Of a stretch of DNA of 64,000 nucleotides, positions 24,419 to 32,411 are shown in pieces (the first letter of the stretch is position 1; each line of letters begins with the position of its first letter). Below the pieces are notes generated by a model, which saw only the letters and a program-made list of their open reading frames with translations, was not told where the DNA came from and searched no databases. This stretch comes from a virus. A program made the translations under genes and the position numbers. The DNA lies in IMG/VR virus record IMGVR_UViG_3300022743_000004, positions 1 to 64,000 of that record; one strand, 5' to 3'.

Positions 24419-25960
24419 TTAGAGAGTAGAAAACAAGTCCAACAAGCTGTCCATGCGGGCGTTCTTGTCGGACAGTATCTTGTAGACCTTCTCCTCCACC
24501 GTGTCCTGCGCGGTCACGATGATGGTCTCGGTCTTTTTGGTCTGCCCCATGCGGTGCTGACGCTTGGAGCCTTGCTTGAACAGCTCCAGGTCGTACGTCG
24601 GCGACGGCCAGATAGTGGTCGTGCCTTTGGTCAGGGTCAGACCGTGGGCAGCGCTCTTGGGGTGCGCAAACAGAGTCTGGTACATGCCGCGCTGGTAGCG
24701 TGCCACGATGTCGTCACGCTCAGACTCTTTGGTGCTGCCGTCGATCACTGCAAACGTGATGCCACGTTTATCAGCCTCAGCGCATAGCATGTCGCGCTGG
24801 TGCTTCCAATAGAAGAAGCAGAGGCTGTGTTGGCGCTCTTCGACCAGGTCCAGGATCATCTCGTAGCGCCCGTAGTCCAGAACGTGGTACTTGTCGGGCG
24901 ACTCGTACACCGCGCCGGACGCGATTTGCAAGAGCTTCTGTGCCAGCACACCTGCGTGCATGGCGGTGACCACCTTGGGGGCAATCTTCGCCTTGGCCTT
25001 CAGCTCAGCCACAGTCGTCGCGCGCATACGGGCCAGTGCTTGTTCTTCCACGGTGCCGTGAATCTCAAGCATGCACTTCTCCATCATCTCGTCGTACGCC
25101 TTGCGGTGCTTGGGCAGCAGCTCGTAAGGGACGGGGTACGTGTGGTTGGCCGGGATGTCCACACAGTCTTCAAACTTGTGGCGGATCACGATGTCGCTGA
25201 GCAAGCCGAACACAGCTTCCTCAGCACCAACCTTGTCAGTCCATTGGATGGCATGCTCGTTGCGGCCCACTTGCTTGGCCTCGCACACAGAGTTGCGGAA
25301 GGCAAAGAACGACGGGCCGAGGCGCTTGCCGCCATCCAGGAGGTAAATCTGGTGCCAGATGTCGGTGATGCTGCGCCCATTAGGTGTGCCGGTCATGCAG
25401 CAGCGGTACTGGAAAAATTTGCTGACCTTGGCTGCAGCACGCGAGCGCTGAGAAGAGTGGTGCTTATATGCAGTGGATTCGTCGATAACCAGCTCACTGA
25501 AACGCTCGAAGAACTTCTTGTTCTGTTTAGCGAGCCACTTCACCGCGTCGATGTTGGTGACGTAAACGTCAGCCTTTTCCGCGAAGACGGCCTCGTGCTT
25601 TCCGGCGGTGCTTACTGCTACGTTCAGGCTCGGGGCGAACTTCTTGATGTCGTTTAGCCACACACTTCGCAGCAAACTCTTCGGGGCTAAGACTAGCAAT
25701 GCGCCACGCGAACTGGAAGCTGTCGAGGAAGTCGTCGAGGCTGCTCGGCGGCCAAGGCGACTTTTGAACGCCATGATCCGCACAAAGGTCTTGCCCGTGC
25801 CGGGGTCCGAGCAGTCGTAGACTATCTCGGTTTTCTCGTTGTGCTTGAGCGACTTGACCTGATGCGCGAAGGGCTTGATTGCGACGGGCGCTGACTTGGA
25901 TTGCTTGCTCTGTTTCGAGGTGCCGCGCAATCTGGATGGGGGTTCGACGGTGTATGCCAT
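24419..25960 (-). CDS. SNF2/DEAD-like superfamily 2 helicase
   Basis: The 513-residue product has an SF2 helicase core: Walker A SDPGTGKT (51-58), Walker B with D160-E161-S-T (VIDEST), motif III (MTGTPNGR), and the C-terminal half with Q-x-x-R-x-x-R-type QGSKRQHRMGQTKKT (motif VI), as in SNF2 ATPases. It would remodel or unwind DNA in replication or recombination, together with the Cas4-like nuclease upstream. ATG 25960 is preferred over GTG 25966. An ATG at 26051 in another frame has a better Shine-Dalgarno. Confidence 0.88.
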   Translation of the reverse strand: MAYTVEPPSRLRGTSKQSKQSKSAPVAIKPFAHQVKSLKHNEKTEIVYDCSDPGTGKTFVRIMAFKSRLGRRAASTTSSTASSSRGALLVLAPKSLLRSVWLNDIKKFAPSLNVAVSTAGKHEAVFAEKADVYVTNIDAVKWLAKQNKKFFERFSELVIDESTAYKHHSSQRSRAAAKVSKFFQYRCCMTGTPNGRSITDIWHQIYLLDGGKRLGPSFFAFRNSVCEAKQVGRNEHAIQWTDKVGAEEAVFGLLSDIVIRHKFEDCVDIPANHTYPVPYELLPKHRKAYDEMMEKCMLEIHGTVEEQALARMRATTVAELKAKAKIAPKVVTAMHAGVLAQKLLQIASGAVYESPDKYHVLDYGRYEMILDLVEERQHSLCFFYWKHQRDMLCAEADKRGITFAVIDGSTKESERDDIVARYQRGMYQTLFAHPKSAAHGLTLTKGTTTIWPSPTYDLELFKQGSKRQHRMGQTKKTETIIVTAQDTVEEKVYKILSDKNARMDSLLDLFSTL

Positions 25961-26051
25961 TAACACGTTCCAAAAATTGAGTACGGAGAATTTGGGTATC
26001 CCACTTTTTGAGCAAGTGGCGCTCTTGTTGTCGCCGCTGAGATGCGTTCAT

Positions 26052-26753
26052 CTAGACTCCTACAGTGCAGTGCTCAGTGTTCTTGTATGGGCACCACTGG
26101 CACGAATACTTGTTTGGGTTCGGTGGGAACACTTCGCATGACGTGGCCAAGATGCCACGCTTGTCGAAGCCTTGGCGGAAGCGAAGACCCTGCTGGCGTG
26201 TGAAGGTCTGTGAGGTCACTTCGTTTTGGTCGAGGTACCACAGCTCAGCGGTAACTTTTTCCAGCTTGGGGTAGCGCAAGAACGCGCACAGTTGGTAAAG
26301 CTGAAGCTGTTCAGCGTGGGAAATTTCGTTACCCCGCTTCTTGCCGGTCTTGTAGTCGATCACGATGGCGTGCGTCGGGTCGATCATCACCATCACGTCG
26401 AGCTTCAGGCGCAGCCACGCCTTCTTCCACTCAGTGGGCTCCCAGTCCTTGTCATGACCCCACTCGCCTTCCATGCTGACGATGCCGTCTTGGTACATCG
26501 TGCGCAGGAGGTCAATCTGAGGGCCGAAGAACTTGTCGGCTTCAGGGCAGAGAGCGTCATGATCGCCACGCACATAGCCCTCGCAGTTGTCATGGACACG
26601 GGTGCCACGGTCATTGGCGAACTCAGTCTGACCAGGACGCAAGACCCGCTCAGGCTCGGGAATCTTGTGGAGGTGCTTCAATGCAAACAGGTGCTTGCAT
26701 TTGTCATAGTCCTTGAGCTTGGAGTGAGACCAGCTCGGTACAGTGGTATTCAT
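26052..26753 (-). CDS. Cas4/RecB-like PD-(D/E)XK exonuclease
   Basis: The 233-residue product has the RecB/Cas4 nuclease fold: SKLKDYDKCKHLFALKHL opening, H54 in GTRVHD, D119, D133-x-K135 (IVIDYKTGK), and the QLQLYQL helix. Four cysteines in the Cas4 layout, C19 and C218-x-x-C221...C229 (SCQWCPY), may hold an iron-sulfur cluster. Likely a 5'-3' resecting nuclease for recombination. Located directly upstream of the SF2 helicase gene and behind a homing endonuclease whose stop overlaps its start (ATGA). Confidence 0.88.
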   Translation of the reverse strand: MNTTVPSWSHSKLKDYDKCKHLFALKHLHKIPEPERVLRPGQTEFANDRGTRVHDNCEGYVRGDHDALCPEADKFFGPQIDLLRTMYQDGIVSMEGEWGHDKDWEPTEWKKAWLRLKLDVMVMIDPTHAIVIDYKTGKKRGNEISHAEQLQLYQLCAFLRYPKLEKVTAELWYLDQNEVTSQTFTRQQGLRFRQGFDKRGILATSCEVFPPNPNKYSCQWCPYKNTEHCTVGV

Positions 26754-27238
26754 ATAGGGGCCGTAGGGTGGTGAATGCGTTTAGCCGCGAGGTACGCCTC
26801 ATGGGCAGCGGCTGGTGAATTGAAGCGCCCGAGGAAGTAATGTTTCCGCTGCGCAACGATCTGTGCCACCCATTTGCATGTGCGGGCTTCGAAGCTGACA
26901 CCCTGGTAGCCAGTCGAATTACGACTCGGGATGCCACGGTTATGCTGGTTCATTGAGGGTGTCGCATCGCGGAGATTTGCGATGCGGTTGTTCAGCTTGT
27001 TCTGGTCGATGTGGTCGATTTCGTGCTCGGGCCATACCCCAAACACATAGAACCAAGCGAGGCGGTGGGCAAGGTACTTTTTACGGTCTATACCAACACA
27101 GTAGTAGCCGTCAGGCCTGGCATACCCCACTACATTCCCACGAACAGCGGTGGCTTTGCGGCGCTTGAACACGCCGGTCTTTGGGTCGTAGTCTAGGACA
27201 GAAGTAAGGCGTTCGTGCGTTAAAATCTGCTTGCTCAT
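26750..27238 (-). CDS. HNH homing endonuclease with AP2 domain
   Basis: The 162-residue product combines an HNH core (LAHRLAWFYVFG, HEIDHIDQNKLNNRIANLR, TPSMNQHNR) with a C-terminal AP2-like DNA-binding segment (GYQGVSFEARTCKWVAQI, YFLGRFNSPAAAHEAY). Free-standing HNH-AP2 enzymes are selfish genes of phages. It sits at the head of the nuclease/helicase segment, and its stop overlaps the next start as ATGA. Confidence 0.92.
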   Translation of the reverse strand: MSKQILTHERLTSVLDYDPKTGVFKRRKATAVRGNVVGYARPDGYYCVGIDRKKYLAHRLAWFYVFGVWPEHEIDHIDQNKLNNRIANLRDATPSMNQHNRGIPSRNSTGYQGVSFEARTCKWVAQIVAQRKHYFLGRFNSPAAAHEAYLAAKRIHHPTAPI

Positions 27239-27274
27239 GGCGCTTGTTCCCTCTTACAAGTGTTGTGTGAAGTG

Positions 27275-27303
27275 ATGCTCGGGGGCTGGAACCTCCCGAG
27301 CAT
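27275..27303 (-). terminator. 9-bp inverted repeat after the VWA gene
   Basis: ATGCTCGGG and CCCGAGCAT flank an 11-nt loop in the 86-bp gap between the VWA gene and the homing endonuclease. There is no U-run on either strand. It may be a factor-assisted terminator or an mRNA processing site. Confidence 0.45.
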
Positions 27304-27311
27304 TGCGCCAT

Positions 27312-27322
27312 TCTAACTTAGA
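27312..27322 (-). promoter_or_regulatory. TCTAAGTTAGA dyad at head of the nuclease/helicase segment
   Basis: A perfect copy of the dyad TCTAAGTTAGA reads leftward just after the VWA stop and 74 nt before the HNH-AP2 start. The next bases also contain a second half (CTAAGTTC). Confidence 0.5.
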
Positions 27323-27324
27323 AC

Positions 27325-28440
27325 TTAGATTCTGATCCGCACCGTTTCGCCGAAAGGCGCTTCCACGGTTGTGGTCATGCACCACAGGACAGGGAAGTCA
27401 GGCTCTGTCGCAGGGAACGGGGTGTAACCGTCCGTCAGCACGATCAGTGCAGCGGGCTTGATGTCGTGCTGTGCGAGCCAGTTGAATATCTCACGCAGGT
27501 CAGTGCCGCCGCCGCCGTGGCCGACGAACGGAGGCAGCTCGCCGTCACCGTCAATCTCGTCCACATGCGCGACCTTAGAGTCGCAGTAGATGTTGTACAT
27601 CCGCTCAGGGTGGCCGGAGTTAAATGCAGCAGTGATCTCGGCACCGAACGCTGACAACGTAGGGCCGTCAATGGAGCCAGAAGTGTCGATGCCCGCAGCA
27701 AGGACGCCCATGCTCTCGCTGTGCAGTGAGGGCATGCAGAAGCCGTGCCCCGTCATACGCTTGCTGGGCTTGGCCCATGAGTAGTCGTTGCGGCTGGTCT
27801 GCGACACAAAGCGCTGCAAGACAGACTGCCAAGGCACCTGGGGCTGCTCCAGTTCCTCGATGAAGCGCTTCATGCCCTTGGGCAGCTTGCCGTACATCTT
27901 TGCTGCTTGGATAGCAGCCTGCACGTTTACTTCCCAGTCCAGAGCCGCTTCAATCGCTTCGCCAGCAGACGTAGCGCCGTCCTGCACGTCGTCGAACAGT
28001 TCAAGGTCCTCGACGTCCTCGGGCTTGAGCAGATCGTAGATGTGCTCAGCAGACATGTCGCGGTACTTCTCGTCGATCAGCCACGAGGGGCCGAGCTGAA
28101 AGCCGGAGTCCTTGAGGACCAGGTTCACCGCGTAGTCCGCAGCCGCGTTGAACCGGCGCGGGTCGCGTCCGTTACGGCGCAGCATGTGCTCCAGCACACA
28201 GTGCATGATCTCGTGGACAAACGCCGACTGCGTGAGCTTTGGCGTCAGCGTAAGGATGAAGTCGGGGTTGTAAACGATGTACTTACCGTCCACCGCCAGA
28301 GTGGGGATGGTCTTGTCTTCTTCGAGCTTCAGGTTCATCGCCAGCCGCCCGAAGAAGTAGTGGTCAAGCAGTAGATGAATCCGTGCAGCAATCAGTTGGT
28401 CCAGAGCTTTCTTGTTCGTCGTCGTCGTCGTCATCTTCAT
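27325..28440 (-). CDS. VWA-domain protein with HExxH metallopeptidase-like domain (DUF2201 type)
   Basis: The 371-residue product has a zinc-peptidase-like site H76-E-I-M-H80 with a following Glu in VLEH (DUF2201), then a C-terminal VWA fold with MIDAS residues D252-T-S254-G-S256, T313 (GGGGTDLR) and D337 (LTDGY). Such proteins work with MoxR AAA+ ATPases as metal-cofactor inserting or protein-remodelling pairs; the MoxR gene lies at the head of the same operon. The first 77 nt overlap the upstream gene within a GTC/GAC triplet run that encodes TTTTT here. Confidence 0.88.
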   Translation of the reverse strand: MKMTTTTTNKKALDQLIAARIHLLLDHYFFGRLAMNLKLEEDKTIPTLAVDGKYIVYNPDFILTLTPKLTQSAFVHEIMHCVLEHMLRRNGRDPRRFNAAADYAVNLVLKDSGFQLGPSWLIDEKYRDMSAEHIYDLLKPEDVEDLELFDDVQDGATSAGEAIEAALDWEVNVQAAIQAAKMYGKLPKGMKRFIEELEQPQVPWQSVLQRFVSQTSRNDYSWAKPSKRMTGHGFCMPSLHSESMGVLAAGIDTSGSIDGPTLSAFGAEITAAFNSGHPERMYNIYCDSKVAHVDEIDGDGELPPFVGHGGGGTDLREIFNWLAQHDIKPAALIVLTDGYTPFPATEPDFPVLWCMTTTVEAPFGETVRIRI

Positions 28441-29059
28441 ATTCCTTTAGTTCGTCACCTAACATCTCGCTGGCGATAAGTGTTTCGAGCACCTGCTCGT
28501 CGTCACTCAACCAGTAGTTTTCTGTCTCAAGAGTGCGGTATAGACCGTCGCAGAGCTCCTTGACGTGCTTCATGGTGTGGTTCACAAGCGCACCCCACTC
28601 AGCTTCAGCTTCCGCGATCAGCGACTCCCGCGCGAGGTAGCGCAGCCTGTCTTCAGTTGGGCTGTAGTTGTTCTCTGGTTCAAACGAGTCAGAGAACACC
28701 AGCGTGTTGGAATGGCTGTAGTTGCCTCTGGATTCCCAGCTCAGCTTCATACCACCCTCTTCGCGCAGGCTGAGAAGTGCAGGGTACTTCTCCAAGACCT
28801 TGGCCCACCCCCATACATAACCATCGAAGCAGGCACCGTCGCCCTGGCTACTGAAGCCAGAGAACCAGATACATTGGCGCTCGCCACGACCACTGGTACT
28901 GTTCACCATGTAGCCGTGTTCGTTGATGTCTACAGCGAAACGGTCATAAATGTCTTGCCACCAACTGCCGTCGAAGTTCAGCTCGTAGCGGTACTTGTCG
29001 AGAATTTTCTGTTGGTCGCTGCTGCATAGTGCAGCCCAGCGTTCACGTATTTTGTCCAC
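28364..29059 (-). CDS. Conserved IWFSGFxSQGDGACF-family protein with acidic tail
   Basis: The 231-residue product contains the family block WWQDIYDRF...IWFSGFSSQGDGACFDG, found in many bacteria and phages without known function, and ends in a run of Asp/Glu (EYEDDDDDDEQESS) encoded by triplet repeats. It starts at GTG 29059, whose Shine-Dalgarno (AAGGAGA) and start are inside the R-R-L-R-G codons of the upstream gene. It is part of the MoxR/VWA operon, where it may be a client or cofactor protein (inference). Confidence 0.75.
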   Translation of the reverse strand: MDKIRERWAALCSSDQQKILDKYRYELNFDGSWWQDIYDRFAVDINEHGYMVNSTSGRGERQCIWFSGFSSQGDGACFDGYVWGWAKVLEKYPALLSLREEGGMKLSWESRGNYSHSNTLVFSDSFEPENNYSPTEDRLRYLARESLIAEAEAEWGALVNHTMKHVKELCDGLYRTLETENYWLSDDEQVLETLIASEMLGDELKEYEDDDDDDEQESSGPTDCCTDSSTA

Positions 29060-29297
29060 GGAGTCTCCTTACAGCGTATTGGTCGAGGATGCAGTCATGG
29101 CACTCTTGCTGGGTGTCAAAGTAGTGTTCTCTCGGTACGCCAGTTTTCGTGCCGCGAAGCGAATAAATCACAACACTCCACGGCTTTGGAGCCGTCACTG
29201 AGAGCCGCGAATGAGCCATGACCGACGCATAAGGGTGTCCGCCAAGCCGGTACACACCGCCTGCGTCGATACCGTACGATTCATACACGAGCGCCAC
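29043..29297 (-). CDS. Small protein with R-R-L-R-G tail in the MoxR/VWA operon
   Basis: The 84-residue product has a beta-rich body (KPWSVVIYSLRG), then QECHDCILDQYAVRRLRGQNT. Start GTG 29297 is inside the R-R-L-R-G codons of the upstream gene, where AGGAGG also serves as its Shine-Dalgarno. Its own tail does the same for the next gene. The pair with the upstream gene shares the tail D-Q-[YF]-A-[VL]-RRLRG, so they are probably paralogues. Function unknown. Confidence 0.75.
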   Translation of the reverse strand: MALVYESYGIDAGGVYRLGGHPYASVMAHSRLSVTAPKPWSVVIYSLRGTKTGVPREHYFDTQQECHDCILDQYAVRRLRGQNT

Positions 29298-29526
29298 GAA
29301 GCCTCCTTAGTGCGAACTGATCCATCACCCACTGCCTGCCTTCATCCATGGTCGCGGTGTCTTTGAAAAAGTTCTTACGGCCAATCTGGTCCATCACCCA
29401 CGCTTGAAACTTGTCGCCGTTTAGCGTTCGGTTCACCTGCGCGACGCAGATACCTCGCTCGTCGTAGAGGTACGCAGCCACGTTCTCTGGCAGCGTCCTC
29501 CAGCTAAAACCTTCTAGGCCGGACAT
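29281..29526 (-). CDS. Small protein with R-R-L-R-G tail in the MoxR/VWA operon
   Basis: The 81-residue product ends RQWVMDQFALRRLRGARV. Codons AGG AGG CTT CGT GG for R-R-L-R-G make a consensus Shine-Dalgarno and the GTG start of the following gene. The body has strand-rich repeats (NVAAYLYDERGICVAQVN). It overlaps the upstream gene by 13 nt. Function unknown. Confidence 0.75.
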   Translation of the reverse strand: MSGLEGFSWRTLPENVAAYLYDERGICVAQVNRTLNGDKFQAWVMDQIGRKNFFKDTATMDEGRQWVMDQFALRRLRGARV

Positions 29527-30344
29527 AGCTGCAAGATCGCTTCGGCTTCGCTGCGCACCTTGGCACGCAGCGCTGCACTTTTGCGGAGACGGTCGGGGTC
29601 CACAATGAGTCCGTTCACGATGCGTTCGCAGACCCGTTCCATGTCAGCATCCTGGTTGATGTTGAGTCCGGGGAGTATTCGCACCAGGTCTTCCAGATTC
29701 CCCGTGAGCGAATCAAAAATACGCGCTTTTGGGGCTGAGAGACAGCTTGATACTCTCCCCACGCACTCCCGGATACGCTCCCAAGCCGAACGTAACGCTG
29801 CAGCTTGCCGCTTAGCCACTCGGTCAGATATATCGCTAGCGATGCGGGCGCGTTCTGCATCACCGACGTCCACACGAAAGTCGGCCCCGTCGGGCACCGG
29901 CATGATGTCCATCTCCACGTCGAACTTCCCATACAGCTCAGAAGCGTCAGGGTAGTCGTCGGGCTGGAACATCGTGCCGAGCCGCTGACGGGCCTCCTGT
30001 ACGAGCGTGGGGTAGGTCTGCACGAACGTGCTGACGCGGTTAGCGTACTCTTGCTTCATGGCGCGCAGCTCAGCGCTGTACTCCATGAACAGCTTGGATG
30101 GCAGCAAGCGTGCGCCGTTGTCCATCCAAGGCAGGGTCATCTTGTAGTGGTACGCACGAATGTGGCTGGCGTACGTGGTGAGCGGGTCCAGGTGGGCCTT
30201 ACCCACCAGGTCCTTGTTGTACCGGCCTGCGTCTTTGGCGTTGTGCGACGCCTCCACTTCAGCGGAGACGCGCTTGTCTTGCTTGCGCGCTGTCCAGCAG
30301 GACACAGACAGCGTGATCAGCATTGCTTTGTTCTGGATACTCAT
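29514..30344 (-). CDS. MoxR/VWA-associated conserved protein
   Basis: The 276-residue product starts at ATG 30344. It begins MLITLSVSCWTARKQDKRVSAEVEASHNA and has YHYKMTLPWMDNGARLLPS, RLGTMFQPDDYPD and a long helical C-terminus. I recall this pattern from bacterial and phage operons that also encode a MoxR ATPase and a VWA protein (DUF3150-like); this is from memory. It is probably the third core partner of the module. Biochemical role unknown. Confidence 0.7.
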   Translation of the reverse strand: MSIQNKAMLITLSVSCWTARKQDKRVSAEVEASHNAKDAGRYNKDLVGKAHLDPLTTYASHIRAYHYKMTLPWMDNGARLLPSKLFMEYSAELRAMKQEYANRVSTFVQTYPTLVQEARQRLGTMFQPDDYPDASELYGKFDVEMDIMPVPDGADFRVDVGDAERARIASDISDRVAKRQAAALRSAWERIRECVGRVSSCLSAPKARIFDSLTGNLEDLVRILPGLNINQDADMERVCERIVNGLIVDPDRLRKSAALRAKVRSEAEAILQLCPA

Positions 30345-30559
30345 TTGAAGGTTCCTCGTATGCGCGCCAGAGCGACTGCGTTCACAGTCCACTCCATGCG
30401 CGCCACACTGATACGGTTTCCGCTGGATACCGCTGCCTTGTAATGGAGGTGGTAGCTGTTGTACCCCGCGTTGTAGTTCTTGCGGTACATCAGCAGTTGC
30501 CAAGCCTCCATGTCCTCCGGCTTGATCCAGTCGTCAGACGAGCAGTGTGCGGTTTTCAC
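30341..30559 (-). CDS. Small protein with A-R-I-R-G tail
   Basis: The 72-residue product ends NAVALARIRGTFK, a variant of the R-L-R-G tail; codons CGA GGA supply GAGGAA 7 nt before the ATG of the next gene. It starts at a GTG that overlaps the AAA+ gene by 26 nt. The middle is aromatic and basic (YRKNYNAGYNSYHLHYK). Function unknown. Confidence 0.65.
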   Translation of the reverse strand: MKTAHCSSDDWIKPEDMEAWQLLMYRKNYNAGYNSYHLHYKAAVSSGNRISVARMEWTVNAVALARIRGTFK

Positions 30560-31547
30560 GGAGCCACTGCGTGAAGGTCTTGGTCTCGCTGATCTCGGGG
30601 TCGCGGCGATCAGCAGCAGTGACGAACACGACCTCGAAGTCCTTGCCCATACGTGACACGTACTTCAGCACGTTGGCAAAGTTCTCCTTGGTCACGCGCG
30701 GCTCCAAGCCAGCCAGGATGGCGTAGCGTGTAGACGGGCTATCAGGCATGTTCACTTCGTCTGGGTGCGTGAGCACGCGATCCAGGTCAGGCATGTTCAT
30801 GCGGTTGCGTGCGAAGCCTGCCAGCTTGGTCGCCATGCCTTCACCAATGGTGCCCTGCAAAATGGGTAGCATGACCTCGGTTTTGAGGTTGCTGTTGATC
30901 ACCGTGTCGGCGAAGGCCCACGTACGTGGCGTGTGGAACGCACGGACGCCCGATTCAATCTTGTCCGCCACGAGGTCACCGGGTTGCATGCGGATGTAGC
31001 CACGGGTGGTGTCGCTGATGGCGTTCTTGATAGCCCAGTCAATCCAGTCTTCGTGGTCCACCGTGAACTCCAGGTGGGTGAATCGGTTGGACAGGGCGGC
31101 AGGCATAGCGTGTACAACGCTACGGTCAGTAGCGCGATTGCCTGCGGCCAGCACGGTCCATCCTGGGGGTAGCTCATAGTCACCAATCTTGCGGTCAAGG
31201 ATCAGTTGATAGGCACCAGCCTGCACGGAAGCAGGAGCAGCGTTGATCTCGTCCAGGAACAGCACACCAAAGCCCGAGGTGGGCAGGCTCTTCATGGGGA
31301 AGAAGGCCATGGTGTTGTCTTTGGAGTCGGGCATGGGGAAGCCCTTGAGGTCAGTCGGGTCACAGTTGGATAGCCGAATGTCAGACAAGCCAAAGTGCTT
31401 TTTCTTGTCTTTGATCTTGGAGTTGATGCTGTCAACAGCAGCACGTACCACGTCGGACTTGCCGACGCCGGGAGGACCCCAGATCATGGTGGGCCGTTGT
31501 TGGCCAACGAGGTATTCGAGAGCTTGGATCAGGAGAGAAGGCTTCAT
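30534..31547 (-). CDS. MoxR-family AAA+ ATPase
   Basis: The 337-residue product has Walker A GPPGVGKS (24-31), Walker B LFLDEIN (D99-E100), an N-rich sensor 1 (AAGNRATDRS) and a lid domain, typical of MoxR ATPases that work with VWA proteins. In this operon the VWA/HExxH protein and a shared associated protein follow. ATG 31547 is chosen for AGGTGGAACAC upstream; a GTG nine nt earlier is possible. A dyad motif (TCTAACTTCTA) ends 10 nt before this ATG. Confidence 0.9.
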   Translation of the reverse strand: MKPSLLIQALEYLVGQQRPTMIWGPPGVGKSDVVRAAVDSINSKIKDKKKHFGLSDIRLSNCDPTDLKGFPMPDSKDNTMAFFPMKSLPTSGFGVLFLDEINAAPASVQAGAYQLILDRKIGDYELPPGWTVLAAGNRATDRSVVHAMPAALSNRFTHLEFTVDHEDWIDWAIKNAISDTTRGYIRMQPGDLVADKIESGVRAFHTPRTWAFADTVINSNLKTEVMLPILQGTIGEGMATKLAGFARNRMNMPDLDRVLTHPDEVNMPDSPSTRYAILAGLEPRVTKENFANVLKYVSRMGKDFEVVFVTAADRRDPEISETKTFTQWLRENRTLLV

Positions 31548-31557
31548 GTGTTCCACC

Positions 31558-31568
31558 TAGAAGTTAGA
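31558..31568 (-). promoter_or_regulatory. TCTAACTTCTA motif before the MoxR operon
   Basis: Reading leftward, CTCTAACTTCTA ends 10 nt before ATG 31547. It is an imperfect copy of the dyad seen at other operon heads. It overlaps the end of the preceding gene by only a few bases. Confidence 0.45.
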
Positions 31569-31569
31569 G

Positions 31570-31770
31570 TTAAGAGACCGAGTAGCGACGAGGCCAAAGC
31601 GGCAAAATAATGCGCTTGGCTCCGAAGAGTTGCAGATGCGAGAGCGTGAGCATCACGTTGCCTGGGGCAACGAAGGTGTCACGGATGTGGTAATGGGGCA
31701 CGTACGTGAGGCCGAGCATGACGTACGCAACTTGAGGTTCTACCTCTTGCGGTACGTGATAACTAGCCAC
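31570..31770 (-). CDS. Small hypothetical protein
   Basis: The 66-residue product (VASYHVPQEVEPQVAYVMLG start) is beta-rich and hydrophobic, ending LPLWPRRYSVS. The GTG start overlaps the preceding stop (GTGGCTAG); an ATG at residue 18 is an alternative. It lies between the 57-residue gene and the MoxR operon. No family. Confidence 0.5.
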   Translation of the reverse strand: MASYHVPQEVEPQVAYVMLGLTYVPHYHIRDTFVAPGNVMLTLSHLQLFGAKRIILPLWPRRYSVS

Positions 31771-31936
31771 GGTAGCTGTGGTGATCGGGGCCGCACGTCA
31801 CACAGTAGGTGGTCGCGTTGTCGGCCTTGTTGAGTTCATCGCGGCGCAGCTTGGCAGCGGGCTTGGAGGGGAAGAACTCACCGGCGAGGATGCGTCCTGT
31901 GGAGATGTCGCGCAGGGCGAAGAGACGAAGTTTCAT
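31763..31936 (-). CDS. 57-residue protein with C-x-x-C
   Basis: A short gene, MKLRLFALRDISTGRI to SYRG. It has a basic patch (KLRRDELNK) and TTYCVTCGPDHH, a C-x-x-C with two following His that could bind zinc. A TCTAACTTCGA motif lies 28 nt upstream, so it may head its own transcript. It ends in R-G, close to the tail shared by other small proteins. Function unknown. Confidence 0.65.
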   Translation of the reverse strand: MKLRLFALRDISTGRILAGEFFPSKPAAKLRRDELNKADNATTYCVTCGPDHHSYRG

Positions 31937-31964
31937 AGGGTTCCGCTTCTGTGAAGGCTGTGGA

Positions 31965-31975
31965 TCGAAGTTAGA
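31965..31975 (-). promoter_or_regulatory. TCTAACTTCGA motif before the 31936 gene
   Basis: The 11-mer is identical to those before the lysis and capsid genes, but on the opposite strand, 28 nt before ATG 31936. Confidence 0.5.
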
Positions 31976-31986
31976 TTGTAGACGAA

Positions 31987-32232
31987 CTATACGATTAAGT
32001 GCATCCCTTCACGATTCTTATTTACGAGTTCAAACATGTCGCGGGCGATCTGCTTCTGCGTCTCAGCAGGCAGCATACGCATCATGTTGGAGAGACCGTC
32101 GAGCGCCATGGACAGGTACTTGGCACCATTCAGTGCGCGTGCAGCGTCGGCATTATTCGGTTCGTTGTACGCCAGAGTTTCCAGGAACTCCACGGCGTAC
32201 AACATGTCCTGGGTGACTTGTTCGTTTGACAT
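31987..32232 (-). CDS. Small helical protein
   Basis: This is an 81-residue helical protein (MSNEQVTQDMLYAVEFLE...ARDMFELVNKN), starting at ATG 32232, with GAGGAGACCC about 9 nt upstream inside the previous gene. The pattern AYNEPNNADAARALNGAK resembles a short antitoxin- or chaperone-like helical bundle but no family is recognised. Confidence 0.65.
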   Translation of the reverse strand: MSNEQVTQDMLYAVEFLETLAYNEPNNADAARALNGAKYLSMALDGLSNMMRMLPAETQKQIARDMFELVNKNREGMHLIV

Positions 32233-32411
32233 CAGCAAGGGTCTCCTCGTGACTTGATGTGTTTGTTTCCATCGTTGCGGTAGTACGTGCGAGTGTCTTG
32301 CTCGTACTTACCGACGAAGGGGTTAATGAGGTTGGCGGGAACCACCTCAGCGGGAGGTAGAGGTTGGTTGTCGTCATCGGTTGGAACTTCGTTGTTTGTG
32401 TCAGAGGTCAC
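32232..32411 (-). CDS. 59-residue acidic protein, too short for common cut-offs
   Basis: GTG start overlaps the previous stop (AAGTGACC); the stop overlaps the next ATG. The product is MTSDTNNEVPTDDDN to KSRGDPC: an acidic, Pro-rich N-terminus and a polar C-terminus (YEQDTRTYYRNDGNKH). The R-G codons (CGA GGA) give GAGGAG for the next gene. Function unknown. Confidence 0.6.
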   Translation of the reverse strand: MTSDTNNEVPTDDDNQPLPPAEVVPANLINPFVGKYEQDTRTYYRNDGNKHIKSRGDPC

